A stretch of 64,000 bases of DNA, taken from contig OX465283.1 in the NCBI GenBank assembly GCA_949987705.1, forward strand, positions 91,623,813 through 91,687,812, read 5' to 3'. The position numbers were made by a program, and so were the translations under genes. Under the pieces are notes generated by a model. The model was not told the origin of the DNA. It worked only from the letters and a program-made list of their open reading frames with translations, and did no database searches. The stretch is from Thereva unica. Its lineage: Eukaryota; Arthropoda; Insecta; Diptera; Therevidae. Below, piece by piece: positions 1 to 9,660 of the stretch (the first letter of the stretch is position 1; each line of letters starts with the position of its first letter).

Positions 1-1897
1 GCACAACAAACACATGCACCTTGCATGCACTCGTTACTTAGATTTTCGGGCTATGTGTGAAAGCCGGGACGGAAAAAACTATGCAATTTTATGAACCTCT
101 GGATGCAATGCATGTACGCTTGCATATGTCACCAGCTTACTTCCATGAGGCGAATGTTTAGATTTTCGTGCCTGTGGCGGTAGTATCCATGCCTGTGGCG
201 GAAGCGTGCATACCCGTGTGCGATGCGCACTTATATGCTATACGTACTAGGTGCACCGCGTGTATGCTTTTAAGAAAATTAGCCAATCAAAATTATTTTT
301 ACTCGGTTACTTTTAGGTTTTAATGTAAATAGAAATTCATAAATATTTTCAAATAGTATTTGTATCAAGTCCGTCAGTAGATTCGTCATTATTCTTCCTG
401 CATCTGTCGTTGTCCTGAATTTTCTCAAGCGTACTATAGATCCGACAGACTTTCCACTATATCTATTGCTATTACTATTACTAGCCGTTGGGCACAAAAG
501 TTTTACTTCTCAAGTGTGGTCTTAAGCACACTCATATTTTTTTTAGTTACTATTACATTAAATTTACTTCACTATTTTTACGGGATAAAAGAGAACTAAC
601 AGCTTATAATTTTATAGATATAACTATATATCTCATTCCAACACTTATTTTTATTTAAGGTCACCTCTTATTTTTATTTCAAGTCACCCCGCGTTTAGTT
701 TCATTAATTATTAAACAATTAAAATCATTATTACAGAGTAACTATTTTTTAGTTACTATTACATTAAATTTACTTCACTATTTTTACGGGATAAAAGAGA
801 ACTAACAGCTTATAATTTTATAGATATAAATCTATGTATATTTTGAAAATGTTAAGGACGCGCCCGCCGCCGCTTGTGGATCGATCAACACTCAACAACA
901 TCAAATTTTCACCCGCCGGTGGTGGCATGGCTGGGAAAAATTCGCCCTTGAATTCGTTCCCACCTGCGCAACTTGCTTACCGCGCGTTTCTCACGCAGCG
1001 TATTGCAAGTTGCGCTAGATCGGGTGGGTCATGTTTCGTTATATTTTAGACGTTTTTAAATTAGCCCCCAAAGGATATTATAAAGTAATTCCCAAGTTGA
1101 GGATTTGGCTTGCATTTCTCATAATTCTTGGAAATCTCTTTGAACATTAAAATGTCGTTAAATGTCTTTGAACATTAAAAAATTGTTCTTGCAATTCTCC
1201 CAACGTAACCCGATACCTCTGCTGATAAGGTGTTGGGTTTTCGTTCGGTACTTGTGCTGGCGAGTTTGTTTACTAGATTTTTTTTTGTGTCTTATTTTAT
1301 GTAACATTTGTACAAGACGTAGAGTAATGGTACCACTACTGCGCGTTTTTTTTTGATTTCGTCTGCATCCATGTATAACTAGGATAATTTAACTGAATTT
1401 AATGGTATCTTAAGTTTTGTTAATTTGAGCCTGGAAATTGATATCTGTCACGGAGCTATATTTATTGTCTTGTGAGATTTGTGTTTTCAATTATTCATTG
1501 TATTGTTTGTGTTGATGATTGTTCCGGTAAGACTATTAAATGATTATAAATACTAGAATGTATAGGTGGTAAATTTTTTTGTGGAATGGTTGGGGCGGGG
1601 TCACTCCTTTTCAGGGTTTGACGAGGCTCAGGCGATGTCCGGAGAATGATGGAGGCGGAATTCAAAGTTGCACAGACACAGGTAAGTGATGAACCAACCG
1701 CGGTAAGCCCCGGCCACACACCCCACGACCCCTCCGGCGAGCTAGATAACTCCTTGTGGCCGGCGTAGGAGTTCCGGAATTTCTTTTCATTTCTTATGTA
1801 TGGTATTGGCTCCTTGGTCATGCTTTTCCGGGCTTATGGCTAAGGGGGTAATACCTCGCATAAGTGGCGCCCAATATTTTATCGCGCCATTATGCTA
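1..1897. other. anonymous AT-rich DNA, no gene seen
   Basis: No convincing coding region on either strand; all open frames are short and lack recognisable motifs. The first 250 bases are moderately GC-rich with small internal repeats (CCTGTGGCGG occurs twice near 170-200). A GC-rich island lies at about 846-1045 inside AT-rich flanks. A direct repeat pair is listed separately. The minus-strand BEL fragment to the right stops at about 1898, so any missing BEL pol is not in this stretch. Confidence 0.6.
541..828. repeat. 82-bp direct repeat pair
   Basis: Bases 541-622 recur at 747-828 with no difference that I can see (offset 206). The copies start TTTTAGTTACTATTACATT and end TTATAGATATA. The 124 bases between them are AT-rich and non-coding. 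This could be a recent local duplication or the two ends of a small unidentified insertion. I saw no coding content. Confidence 0.8.
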
Positions 1898-2958
1898 TTA
1901 CAGTATGACTCTATTGGTCATCTCGCCAATTGGAATGCTTCCTAATACTGATACCTCAGTTTGCGCGCGTTCCTTTTTGAGTCGCAAATTCTGGACCACT
2001 GATTCTCGCACGAAGGTGGCTTGAGAACCCGGATCGATAAGTGCTCTGCAAATCTGTTGTTGTCCTGACGGCGATATTACAGTGACTAGTGCTGTGGCCA
2101 GTAGTACTTGCTGGTGGTTCCGAGGGGCTGCCTGAGAGAAATACGTCTGAGGCTGACTGCTCGGTTCTTCATTGATTGAGCTTGATGGAGTTGTACTGGT
2201 ACTGATGTTGGGCTGATTTCCCTTTTGATTTCTGTGCAACGATGTGTGATGGGTTCCTCCGCATTGGAAGCACCTGGTCTTGCTTGGACATTGCATAATG
2301 CGATGATTTGTGCCCACGCAGTTGATGCACAGTTCCTTTGCTTTAACCACTTTGTATCTTTCGTCTATGCTTAATTGTGTGTGCGCCCTTGCATAAGCTG
2401 CATGTACTCTGATTTGATACATGGAATATTTGAGTGTGTCGCTTGGTTCGTTCCCTGGACTTGGTTTCGTGATGATCTCTCTTGCTACCTGTTGATGTAG
2501 TGATGGCTTCTAATGATCTGAATCTGGTTTCCAAGAATTCTCGTAATTCCTTCCAAGTTGGAATTGATTGCCGTGACTTGGTGCTTTGCGATTGTTCCCA
2601 TAATTCGTGTGTTTCAGCAGGTAATTTTTGGACCAGTAAGTGGATGAGAATGGGATCCCAATTTTGGGTGGAGATCTCCAGATTCTCAATGGCGGTGATG
2701 CATTCATGGGTCCTCGTTTTTAGCTCCTTGATGCCTTGAGCAGATTCCCGAGTTAACTTGGGTTGATCGAGCAGAATGTCGAGTTGCGTTTTCAACAATG
2801 CTCGTTTGTTGTCATATGTATCTACGAGCAGCTTCCATGCTGGCTCCTAGTTGGCGTCGATGATGACAGTGTTGCTGAGTAATCTACTAGCCTCTCCGGA
2901 TAGATGAGCTTTGAGATATTGGAACTTTTGCGCTCCCGATAGAGATGCTTTGTTGTGG
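1898..2958 (-). pseudogene. BEL/Pao gag C-terminal half and start of protease (copy 1)
   Basis: Reading down the minus strand from 2958, the translation matches the DUF1759-type gag of BEL/Pao retrotransposons: KFQYLKAHLSGEA, then a region with WDPILIHLLVQKLPAETHELWE, then zinc knuckles (CINC-x4-H-x4-C and CFQC-x4-H), then an aspartic protease start (ALIDPGSQATFV). It is broken by an in-frame TAG at 2847-2849 and by a frame change near 2343-2422 between the DUF1759 part and the knuckles. It stops at about 1898 just after the protease, so RT, RNase H and integrase are missing. Its gag N-terminus lies 8.7 kb away at 11701-12165, on the far side of Gypsy1. This is a dead element; the family call is secure, the subfamily is not. 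Confidence 0.85.
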
Positions 2959-3114
2959 TGTAGTAGTTAAAGACAGTTGTGGTTTATGATACAGCGTGTA
3001 ACTTTATTGGCTTCTCGATAACAACTGATGCTTAATGCTATTTTGGCTGGAGATGCAGAGAAGCTTACCCGTTATCTCTCTGATAACTCACTTCTCTTGT
3101 ATTCCATCTCTACA
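2959..3114 (-). repeat. Gypsy1 3' LTR (outermost copy)
   Basis: 156 bp, TG...CA ends. By eye identical to the 5' LTR at 11545-11700 and to the two duplicated LTRs at 4984 and 7009. The BEL target duplication GTGG lies immediately left. Confidence 0.9.
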
Positions 3115-3125
3115 TCTCCCCCTTC
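3115..3125 (-). other. Gypsy1 polypurine tract
   Basis: On the minus strand GAAGGGGGAGA directly precedes the TGTAGAG start of the 3' LTR, the expected place for plus-strand priming. The same tract recurs in the other two triplication units. Confidence 0.75.
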
Positions 3126-3270
3126 AACTTAATATAATCTACTTGAATTCCTTACATTAAGATATCATCACTATTACATTCATAATGTCATAATTCATTT
3201 TATTTACATCTGCTACTTATATATTTTATTAGTATAATTCAATTATTTTACAGATTATTATATTTTGTCT

Positions 3271-3362
3271 TAATCTAGTTTATCATAATTCATTAATCTA
3301 GTTTATCATAATTCATTAATCTAGTTCATCATAATTCATTAATCTAGTTTATTATAATTCAT
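3271..3362. repeat. 23-bp minisatellite, four copies
   Basis: A 23-bp unit beginning TAATCTAGTTTATCATAATT repeats four times between the integrase end and the 3' LTR of Gypsy1. It recurs in the other units at 5296-5387 and 7321-7412 with single-base changes that tell the three units apart. Confidence 0.85.
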
Positions 3363-3448
3363 TAATGCTTTCATTTCACCTATGCCAAATCATATTACTA
3401 CTTTATAAATTTATTAACAACAGTGTTATATCATATATTTTAGTAAGA

Positions 3449-4447
3449 TCAACATCGATGTCGCAAAAAGTGCGAATTCCGTCTCATAACTTTACCACTT
3501 TCTGTCTGAACTAAGTAAGACCTTGGTGTGGTATGTGTATCTGTAATGATAGCTGGTGCCCAGCTGCTCCTTTGTTCATCCCTTAACCATATTTTCTCCC
3601 CCTTTTGAATTTGTTTCCTACTTCTGCTATTTTTGTCATAATACTTTTTGTTAATCTCATTATTATTTTTTAAGGTTTGTACAATTTTATTGTCAATATT
3701 GTGGTCCCGATATAAGCTACTTTTCCCCGGTACCAATGTTCTGGTTTGTCTGCCCATCATAAGTTCTACAGGTGATACTAGAGAGTTTTTTATAGGGGTA
3801 TTTCGGTATTCAAGTAAGCTTATCCATAAACTCTGTTTTTCTTCAGTGCTTTTTTTAATTAACGTTTTCGCAATTTGTACGCAGCGTTCTGCCAATCCAT
3901 TTGATTTAGGGTAGTAAGGACTCGATGTAATTAATTCAATATCTAGGTTTTCGCAAAACTTTTTAAATTCGTATGAGGCAAAAGGTACGTTATCGGCAAC
4001 TATTTTGTTTGGGATTCCATAGGTTGCAAATGTTACTTCCAGTTTAGTTTTAACTGCTGTAGCGCTTTTACTCGTCATAGGAATAATATCTATATATTTT
4101 GAAAAATAGTCTCCAATGACTAGATATGTTTTTCCATATATCTCCATTAAGTCGGCTCCAATCTTTTTGAAATGACCCTCCGGTATTTCATGATTAAGCA
4201 ATGGTTCTTTTATGTTGTTATGTCTAAATTTTTGACATATGCTACAATTTGTCACCAATCGTTCAATATCTTCATTAATCGTTGGCCAATAGACTAAAGT
4301 TCTAGTTCTAGGACATTGCATAATGCGATGATTTGTGCCCACGCAGTTGATGCACAGTTCCTTTGCTTTAACCACTTTGTATCTTTCGTCTATGCTTAAT
4401 TGTGTGTGCGCCCTTGCATAAGCTGCATGTACTCTGATTTGATACAT
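3449..4447 (-). pseudogene. chimeric ORF: BEL zinc knuckle fused to Gypsy1 integrase (unit 1/2 joint)
   Basis: A 332-codon open frame. The first 46 or so residues come from BEL gag and include a complete CCHC knuckle (CINC-x4-H-x4-C). They join in frame, at the triplication joint near 4301-4310, to the Gypsy1 integrase from just before its CSIC pair. The fusion therefore lacks the HH half of the integrase zinc-binding domain but keeps the core: D in GADLMEIYG, D in IVADNVPFA, E in NGLAERCVQ. I infer that it is an accidental by-product of the tandem duplication. Nothing seen suggests that it is expressed, though the LTR of the next unit lies upstream and reads in the same direction. Confidence 0.8.
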
Positions 4448-4983
4448 GGAATATTTGAGTGTGTCGCTTGGTTCGTTCCCTGGACTTGGTTTCGTGATGA
4501 TCTCTCTTGCTACCTGTTGATGTAGTGATGGCTTCTAATGATCTGAATCTGGTTTCCAAGAATTCTCGTAATTCCTTCCAAGTTGGAATTGATTGCCGTG
4601 ACTTGGTGCTTTGCGATTGTTCCCATAATTCGTGTGTTTCAGCAGGTAATTTTTGGACCAGTAAGTGGATGAGAATGGGATCCCAATTTTGGGTGGAGAT
4701 CTCCAGATTCTCAATGGCGGTGATGCATTCATGGGTCCTCGTTTTTAGCTCCTTGATGCCTTGAGCAGATTCCCGAGTTAACTTGGGTTGATCGAGCAGA
4801 ATGTCGAGTTGCGTTTTCAACAATGCTCGTTTGTTGTCATATGTATCTACGAGCAGCTTCCATGCTGGCTCCTAGTTGGCGTCGATGATGACAGTGTTGC
4901 TGAGTAATCTACTAGCCTCTCCGGATAGATGAGCTTTGAGATATTGGAACTTTTGCGCTCCCGATAGAGATGCTTTGTTGTGG
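4311..4983 (-). pseudogene. BEL/Pao gag fragment (copy 2)
   Basis: Second copy of the BEL gag segment, from KASLSGAQKF through the DUF1759 region (open frame 4368-4823) into the zinc knuckle, where it joins Gypsy1 integrase. It carries the same in-frame TAG, at 4872-4874, as copies 1 and 3, so the stop is older than the triplication. Confidence 0.85.
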
Positions 4984-5139
4984 TGTAGTAGTTAAAGACA
5001 GTTGTGGTTTATGATACAGCGTGTAACTTTATTGGCTTCTCGATAACAACTGATGCTTAATGCTATTTTGGCTGGAGATGCAGAGAAGCTTACCCGTTAT
5101 CTCTCTGATAACTCACTTCTCTTGTATTCCATCTCTACA
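4984..5139 (-). repeat. Gypsy1 LTR, duplicated copy
   Basis: 156-bp LTR in triplication unit 2, same as 2959-3114 by eye. It is internal to the array, so it has no target duplication of its own apart from the copied GTGG on its left. Confidence 0.9.
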
Positions 5140-5473
5140 TCTCCCCCTTCAACTTAATATAATCTACTTGAATTCCTTACATTAAGATATCATCACTATT
5201 ACATTCATAATGTCATAATTCATTTTATTTACATCTGCTACTTATATATTTTATTAGTATAATTCAATTATTTTACAGATTATTATATTTTGTCTTAATC
5301 TAGATTATCATAATTCATTAATCTAGTTTATCATAATTCATTAATCTAGTTCATCATAATTCATTAATCTAGTTTATCATAATTCATTAATGCTTTCATT
5401 TCACCTATGCCAAATCATATTACTACTTTATAAATTTATTAACAACAGTGTTATATCATATATTTTAGTAAGA

Positions 5474-6538
5474 TCAACATCGATGTCGCAAAAAGTGCGA
5501 ATTCCGTCTCATAACTTTACCACTTTCTGTCTGAACTAAGTAAGACCTTGGTGTGGTATGTGTATCTGTAATGATAGCTGGTGCCCAGCTGCTCCTTTGT
5601 TCATCCCTTAACCATATTTTCTCCCCCTTTTGAATTTGTTTCCTACTTCTGCTATTTTTGTCATAATACTTTTTGTTAATCTCATTATTATTTTTTAAGG
5701 TTTGTACAATTTTATTGTCAATATTGTGGTCCCGATATAAGCTACTTTTCCCCGGTACCAATGTTCTGGTTTGTCTGCCCATCATAAGTTCTACAGGTGA
5801 TACTAGAGAGTTTTTTATAGGGGTATTTCGGTATTCAAGTAAGCTTATCCATAAACTCTGTTTTTCTTCAGTGCTTTTTTTAATTAACGTTTTCGCAATT
5901 TGTACGCAGCGTTCTGCCAATCCATTTGATTTAGGGTAGTAAGGACTCGATGTAATTAATTCAATATCTAGGTTTTCGCAAAACTTTTTAAATTCGTATG
6001 AGGCAAAAGGTACGTTATCGGCAACTATTTTGTTTGGGATTCCATAGGTTGCAAATGTTACTTCCAGTTTAGTTTTAACTGCTGTAGCGCTTTTACTCGT
6101 CATAGGAATAATATCTATATATTTTGAAAAATAGTCTCCAATGACTAGATATGTTTTTCCATATATCTCCATTAAGTCGGCTCCAATCTTTTTGAAAGGA
6201 CCCTCCGGTATTTCATGATTAAGCAATGGTTCTTTTATGTTGTTATGTCTAAATTTTTGACATATGCTACAATTTGTCACCAATCGTTCAATATCTTCAT
6301 TAATCGTTGGCCAATAGACTAAAGTTCTAGTTCTAGGACATTGCATAATGCGATGATTTGTGCCCACGCAGTTGATGCACAGTTCCTTTGCTTTAACCAC
6401 TTTGTATCTTTCGTCTATGCTTAATTGTGTGTGCGCCCTTGCATAAGCTCCATGTACTCTGATTTGATACATGGAATATTTGAGTGTGTCGCTTGGTTCG
6501 TTCCCTGGACTTGGTTTCGTGATGATCTCTCTTGCCAC
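5474..6538 (-). pseudogene. chimeric ORF: BEL gag fused to Gypsy1 integrase (unit 2/3 joint)
   Basis: Same fusion as at 3449-4447, but the open frame is longer at its N-terminus (354 codons; start at 6538) because of base changes in the BEL part. One replacement (HGAYARAH against HAAYARAH) is visible. It has the CCHC knuckle followed by the integrase core and C-terminal region ending RRNSHFLRHRC. The in-frame junction has been kept in both copies, as expected if the copies are very recent. Confidence 0.8.
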
Positions 6539-7008
6539 CTGTTGATGTAGTGATGGCTTCTAATGATCTGAATCTGGTTTCCAAGAATTCTCGTAATTCC
6601 TTCCAAGTTGGAATTGATTGCCGTGACTTGGTGCTTTGCGATTGTTCCCATAATTCGTGTGTTTCAGCAGGTAATTTTTGGACCAGTAAGTGGATGAGAA
6701 TGGGATCCCAATTTTGGGTGGAGATCTCCAGATTCTCAATGGCGGTGATGCATTCATGGGTCCTCGTTTTTAGCTCCTTGATGCCTTGAGCAGATTCCCG
6801 AGTTAACTTGGGTTGATCGAGCAGAATGTCGAGTTGCGTTTTCAACAATGCTCGTTTGTTGTCATATGTATCTACGAGCAGCTTCCATGCTGGCTCCTAG
6901 TTGGCGTCGATGATGACAGTGTTGCTGAGTAATCTACTAGCCTCTCCGGATAGATGAGCTTTGAGATATTGGAACTTTTGCGCTCCCGATAGAGATGCTT
7001 TGTTGTGG
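6336..7008 (-). pseudogene. BEL/Pao gag fragment (copy 3)
   Basis: Third copy of the BEL gag segment, open frame 6393-6848, with the shared TAG at 6897-6899. It has small differences from copies 1 and 2 (STGGKRD for STGSKRD; QSTWSLC for QSTCSLC). The tryptophan change removes the first cysteine of a probable extra zinc-binding motif. Confidence 0.85.
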
Positions 7009-7164
7009 TGTAGTAGTTAAAGACAGTTGTGGTTTATGATACAGCGTGTAACTTTATTGGCTTCTCGATAACAACTGATGCTTAATGCTATTTTGGCTGG
7101 AGATGCAGAGAAGCTTACCCGTTATCTCTCTGATAACTCACTTCTCTTGTATTCCATCTCTACA
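7009..7164 (-). repeat. Gypsy1 LTR, duplicated copy (unit 3)
   Basis: 156-bp LTR adjoining the only Gypsy1 3' end that is continuous with the full element. By eye identical to the other three. Confidence 0.9.
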
Positions 7165-7498
7165 TCTCCCCCTTCAACTTAATATAATCTACTTGAATTC
7201 CTTACATTAAGATATCATCACTATTACATTCATAATGTCATAATTCATTTTATTTACATCTGCTACTTATATATTTTATTAGTATAATTCAATTATTTTA
7301 CAGATTATTATATTTTGTCTTAATCTAGTTTATCATAATTCATTAATCTAGTTTATCATAATTCATTAATCTAGTTCATCATAATTCATTAATCCAGTTT
7401 ATCATAATTCATTAATGCTTTCATTTCACCTATGCCAAATCATATTACTACTTTATAAATTTATTAACAACAGTGTTATATCATATATTTTAGTAAAA

Positions 7499-8764
7499 TC
7501 AACATCGATGTCGCAAAAAGTGCGAATTCCGTCTCATAACTTTACCACTTTCTGTCTGAACTAAGTAAGACCTTGGTGTGGTATGTGTATCTGTAATGAT
7601 AGCTGGTGCCCAGCTGCTCCTTTGTTCATCCCTTAACCATATTTTCTCCCCCTTTTGAATTTGTTTCCTACTTCTGCTATTTTTGTCATAATACTTTTTG
7701 TTAATCTCATTATTATTTTTTAAGGTTTGTACAATTTTATTGTCAATATTGTGGTCCCGATATAAGCTACTTTTCCCCGGTACCAATGTTCTGGTTTGTC
7801 TGCCCATCATAAGTTCTACAGGTGATACTAGAGAGTTTTTTATAGGGGTATTTCGGTATTCAAGTAAGCTTATCCATAAACTCTGTTTTTCTTCAGTGCT
7901 TTTTTTAATTAACGTTTTCGCAATTTGTACGCAGCGTTCTGCCAATCCATTTGATTTAGGGTAGTAAGGACTCGATGTAATTAATTCAATATCTAGGTTT
8001 TCGCAAAACTTTTTAAATTCGTATGAGGCAAAAGGTACGTTATCGGCAACTATTTTGTTTGGTATTCCATAGGTTGCAAATGTTACTTCCAGTTTAGTTT
8101 TAACTGCTGTAGCGCTTTTACTCGTCATAGGAATAATATCTATATATTTTGAAAAATAGTCTCCAATGACTAGATATGTTTTTCCATATATCTCCATTAA
8201 GTCGGCTCCAATCTTTTTGAAAGGACCCTCCGGTATTTCATGATTAAGCAATGGTTCTTTTATGTTGTTATGTCTAAATTTTTGACATATGCTACAATTT
8301 GTCACCAATCGTTCAATATCTTCATTAATCGTTGGCCAATAGACTAAAGTTCTAGCCCTCTTCTTAGTTTTTTCTACTCCTAGGTGCGCCCGGTGTAATT
8401 GATTTAGAATTTCACATCTTAGACTATTTGGTACAAAAATCCTGTTTTCTAAGAATATTAATCCATCCTCAAAGGTAAGGTCTCCTCTGTACTTCCAAAA
8501 ATACTTTTCTTCATCCACCTCTTTTTTATTATTCGGCCACCCAATTTGAATTAATTTTGCTAATGCATGTAGAGTCTTATCATTTTTAGTTTCTTTTTTA
8601 AACACTTCTTTTCTTGCTGAGCTCACATTTATCGTATGTACAAATTCGTTGAGGTCTTTTATCTCTGGTTCTATTATTTCTGTTGTGATATAATTTCGAG
8701 ATAAGTAATCTGCTACATATAAATGTTTTCCTGGTAAGTATTTTAATTTTATATTATATTTTTC
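7499..8764 (-). pseudogene. Gypsy1 integrase and RNase H/integrase linker
   Basis: Translation below the stop at 8765-8767 continues in the same frame with YLPGKHLYVADYLSR, the usual end of Gypsy RNase H. Then come the integrase zinc-binding domain (HRAHLGVEKTKKR, CSICQ), the DDE core (D in GADLMEIYG, D in VADNVPFAS, E in NGLAERCVQ) and a C-terminal chromatin-side region ending RRNSHFLRHRC. The longest open frame starts at 8626. This is the only copy of the integrase with its HH half intact. Integrase would insert the cDNA, but here it is cut off from RT by the stop. Confidence 0.88.
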
Positions 8765-9660
8765 TTACTTTAATTTCATGCTTTGAAGTTTGGGAGATGA
8801 AATTTTTTGATATTCTTTCGCCATGATGCCTAACAATGGCTTATGGTCTGTAACTATTTCTACTGCCCTTCCATAAATTAGTGTATGCCACTTTGTGCAG
8901 GCAAATACTATTCCTAACATTTCCTTTTCAATTTGAGCGTAGTTTTGCTCTGCTGCCGTTAAACTGCGTGATGCAAAACACACTGGCTTTCCTTTTTGCA
9001 TCAAACAACAACCTAAACCTTGTTTAGATGCATCTGTTTGTATTGATATGTTATCTTTTACATTAAATGCTTTCAAAGTGGGCGCATTTACTATCATTTC
9101 TTTTATTTTTACTAATGTATTATCGTGCACCTCGAGCCATTTAAAGCATATTTCTTTCTTTAATAGCTCTCGCAAAGGCGCTGAAATATGTGCTAAGTTT
9201 GGGACATATTCTCTTCCATAGTTAATAAACCCCATTAACTTTTGTAAGTCTTTTTTATTTGTCGGAGGTTTTAAACCTTGTATAGCTTTTACTCTATCTT
9301 CATCTAATGCTATGCCTTCTTTTGAAATTCTATGCCCTAAAAATTTAACTTGGGTTATTTTATATTGAAACTTATCTGGGTTAAACTTAATGTTTTTTTC
9401 TAAAGCTCGCTTAAGTACCATCTTCACTATCCTATCATGATCACTTTCATTTTCTGTTGCTATTATTATGTCATCGATGTATATTGTTACATTAGGTATA
9501 TCACCAAAATTCTCTGAATTTAATTTTTGGAATACTTCTGGTGCTACTTTTAATCCAAATGGCAACCTTTTGTATCGATAGCATCCAAAGGGTTTGCTAA
9601 ATGTACATAATTTTTTTGACGCATTGTCCAATTTGATTTGCCAATACCCATCTTTAAGAT
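8765..9660 (-). pseudogene. Gypsy1 reverse transcriptase / RNase H
   Basis: Open frame 8765-9631 holds the second half of RT (FGLKVAPEVFQ, catalytic YIDD in VTIYIDDIIIA, FLGHRISKEG) and RNase H (QTDASKQGLGCC, FASRSLTAAEQNYAQIEKE, TDHKPL). It ends in an in-frame TAA, after which the same frame resumes as integrase. Upstream it is separated from the gag-protease frame by a frame change in an 11-base T run (minus strand) at about 9671-9681. A homopolymer indel could be a real mutation or a sequencing error. Confidence 0.88.

Larger units (their letters stand above)
2286..8360. repeat. 2025-bp tandem triplication across the BEL/Gypsy1 junction
   Basis: Three head-to-tail units: 2286-4310, 4311-6335 and 6336-8360. 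Each holds 673 bp of BEL gag, one Gypsy1 LTR, and about 1.2 kb of the Gypsy1 3' end with most of the integrase. The period is 2025 in both steps, checked at the GGACATTGC start, the LTR start and the gag stop codon. Copies differ by a few single bases (for example 4177 region GAAATGACC against GAAAGGACC in units 2 and 3; CTAGATTATC only in unit 2). At the two new joints, Gypsy1 sequence AAAGTTCTAG is followed by TTCTA and then BEL GGACATTGC. Unit 3 runs on into unique Gypsy1 sequence from about 8356. Confidence 0.9.

Noticed and set aside
1495..1874. Minus-strand 108-codon ORF and a TGGCGCCCAA string (1865-1874) like a tRNA-Lys primer site
   Set aside because: The ORF has no motif, and the ten-base match has no LTR end beside it (upstream bases CGCATAAG do not end in CA) and no partner LTR.
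3115..8360. Three independent Gypsy1 insertions as an explanation for the extra LTRs
   Set aside because: The three LTRs share the same flanks on both sides at an exact 2025-bp period, so they were copied by tandem duplication, not inserted separately.
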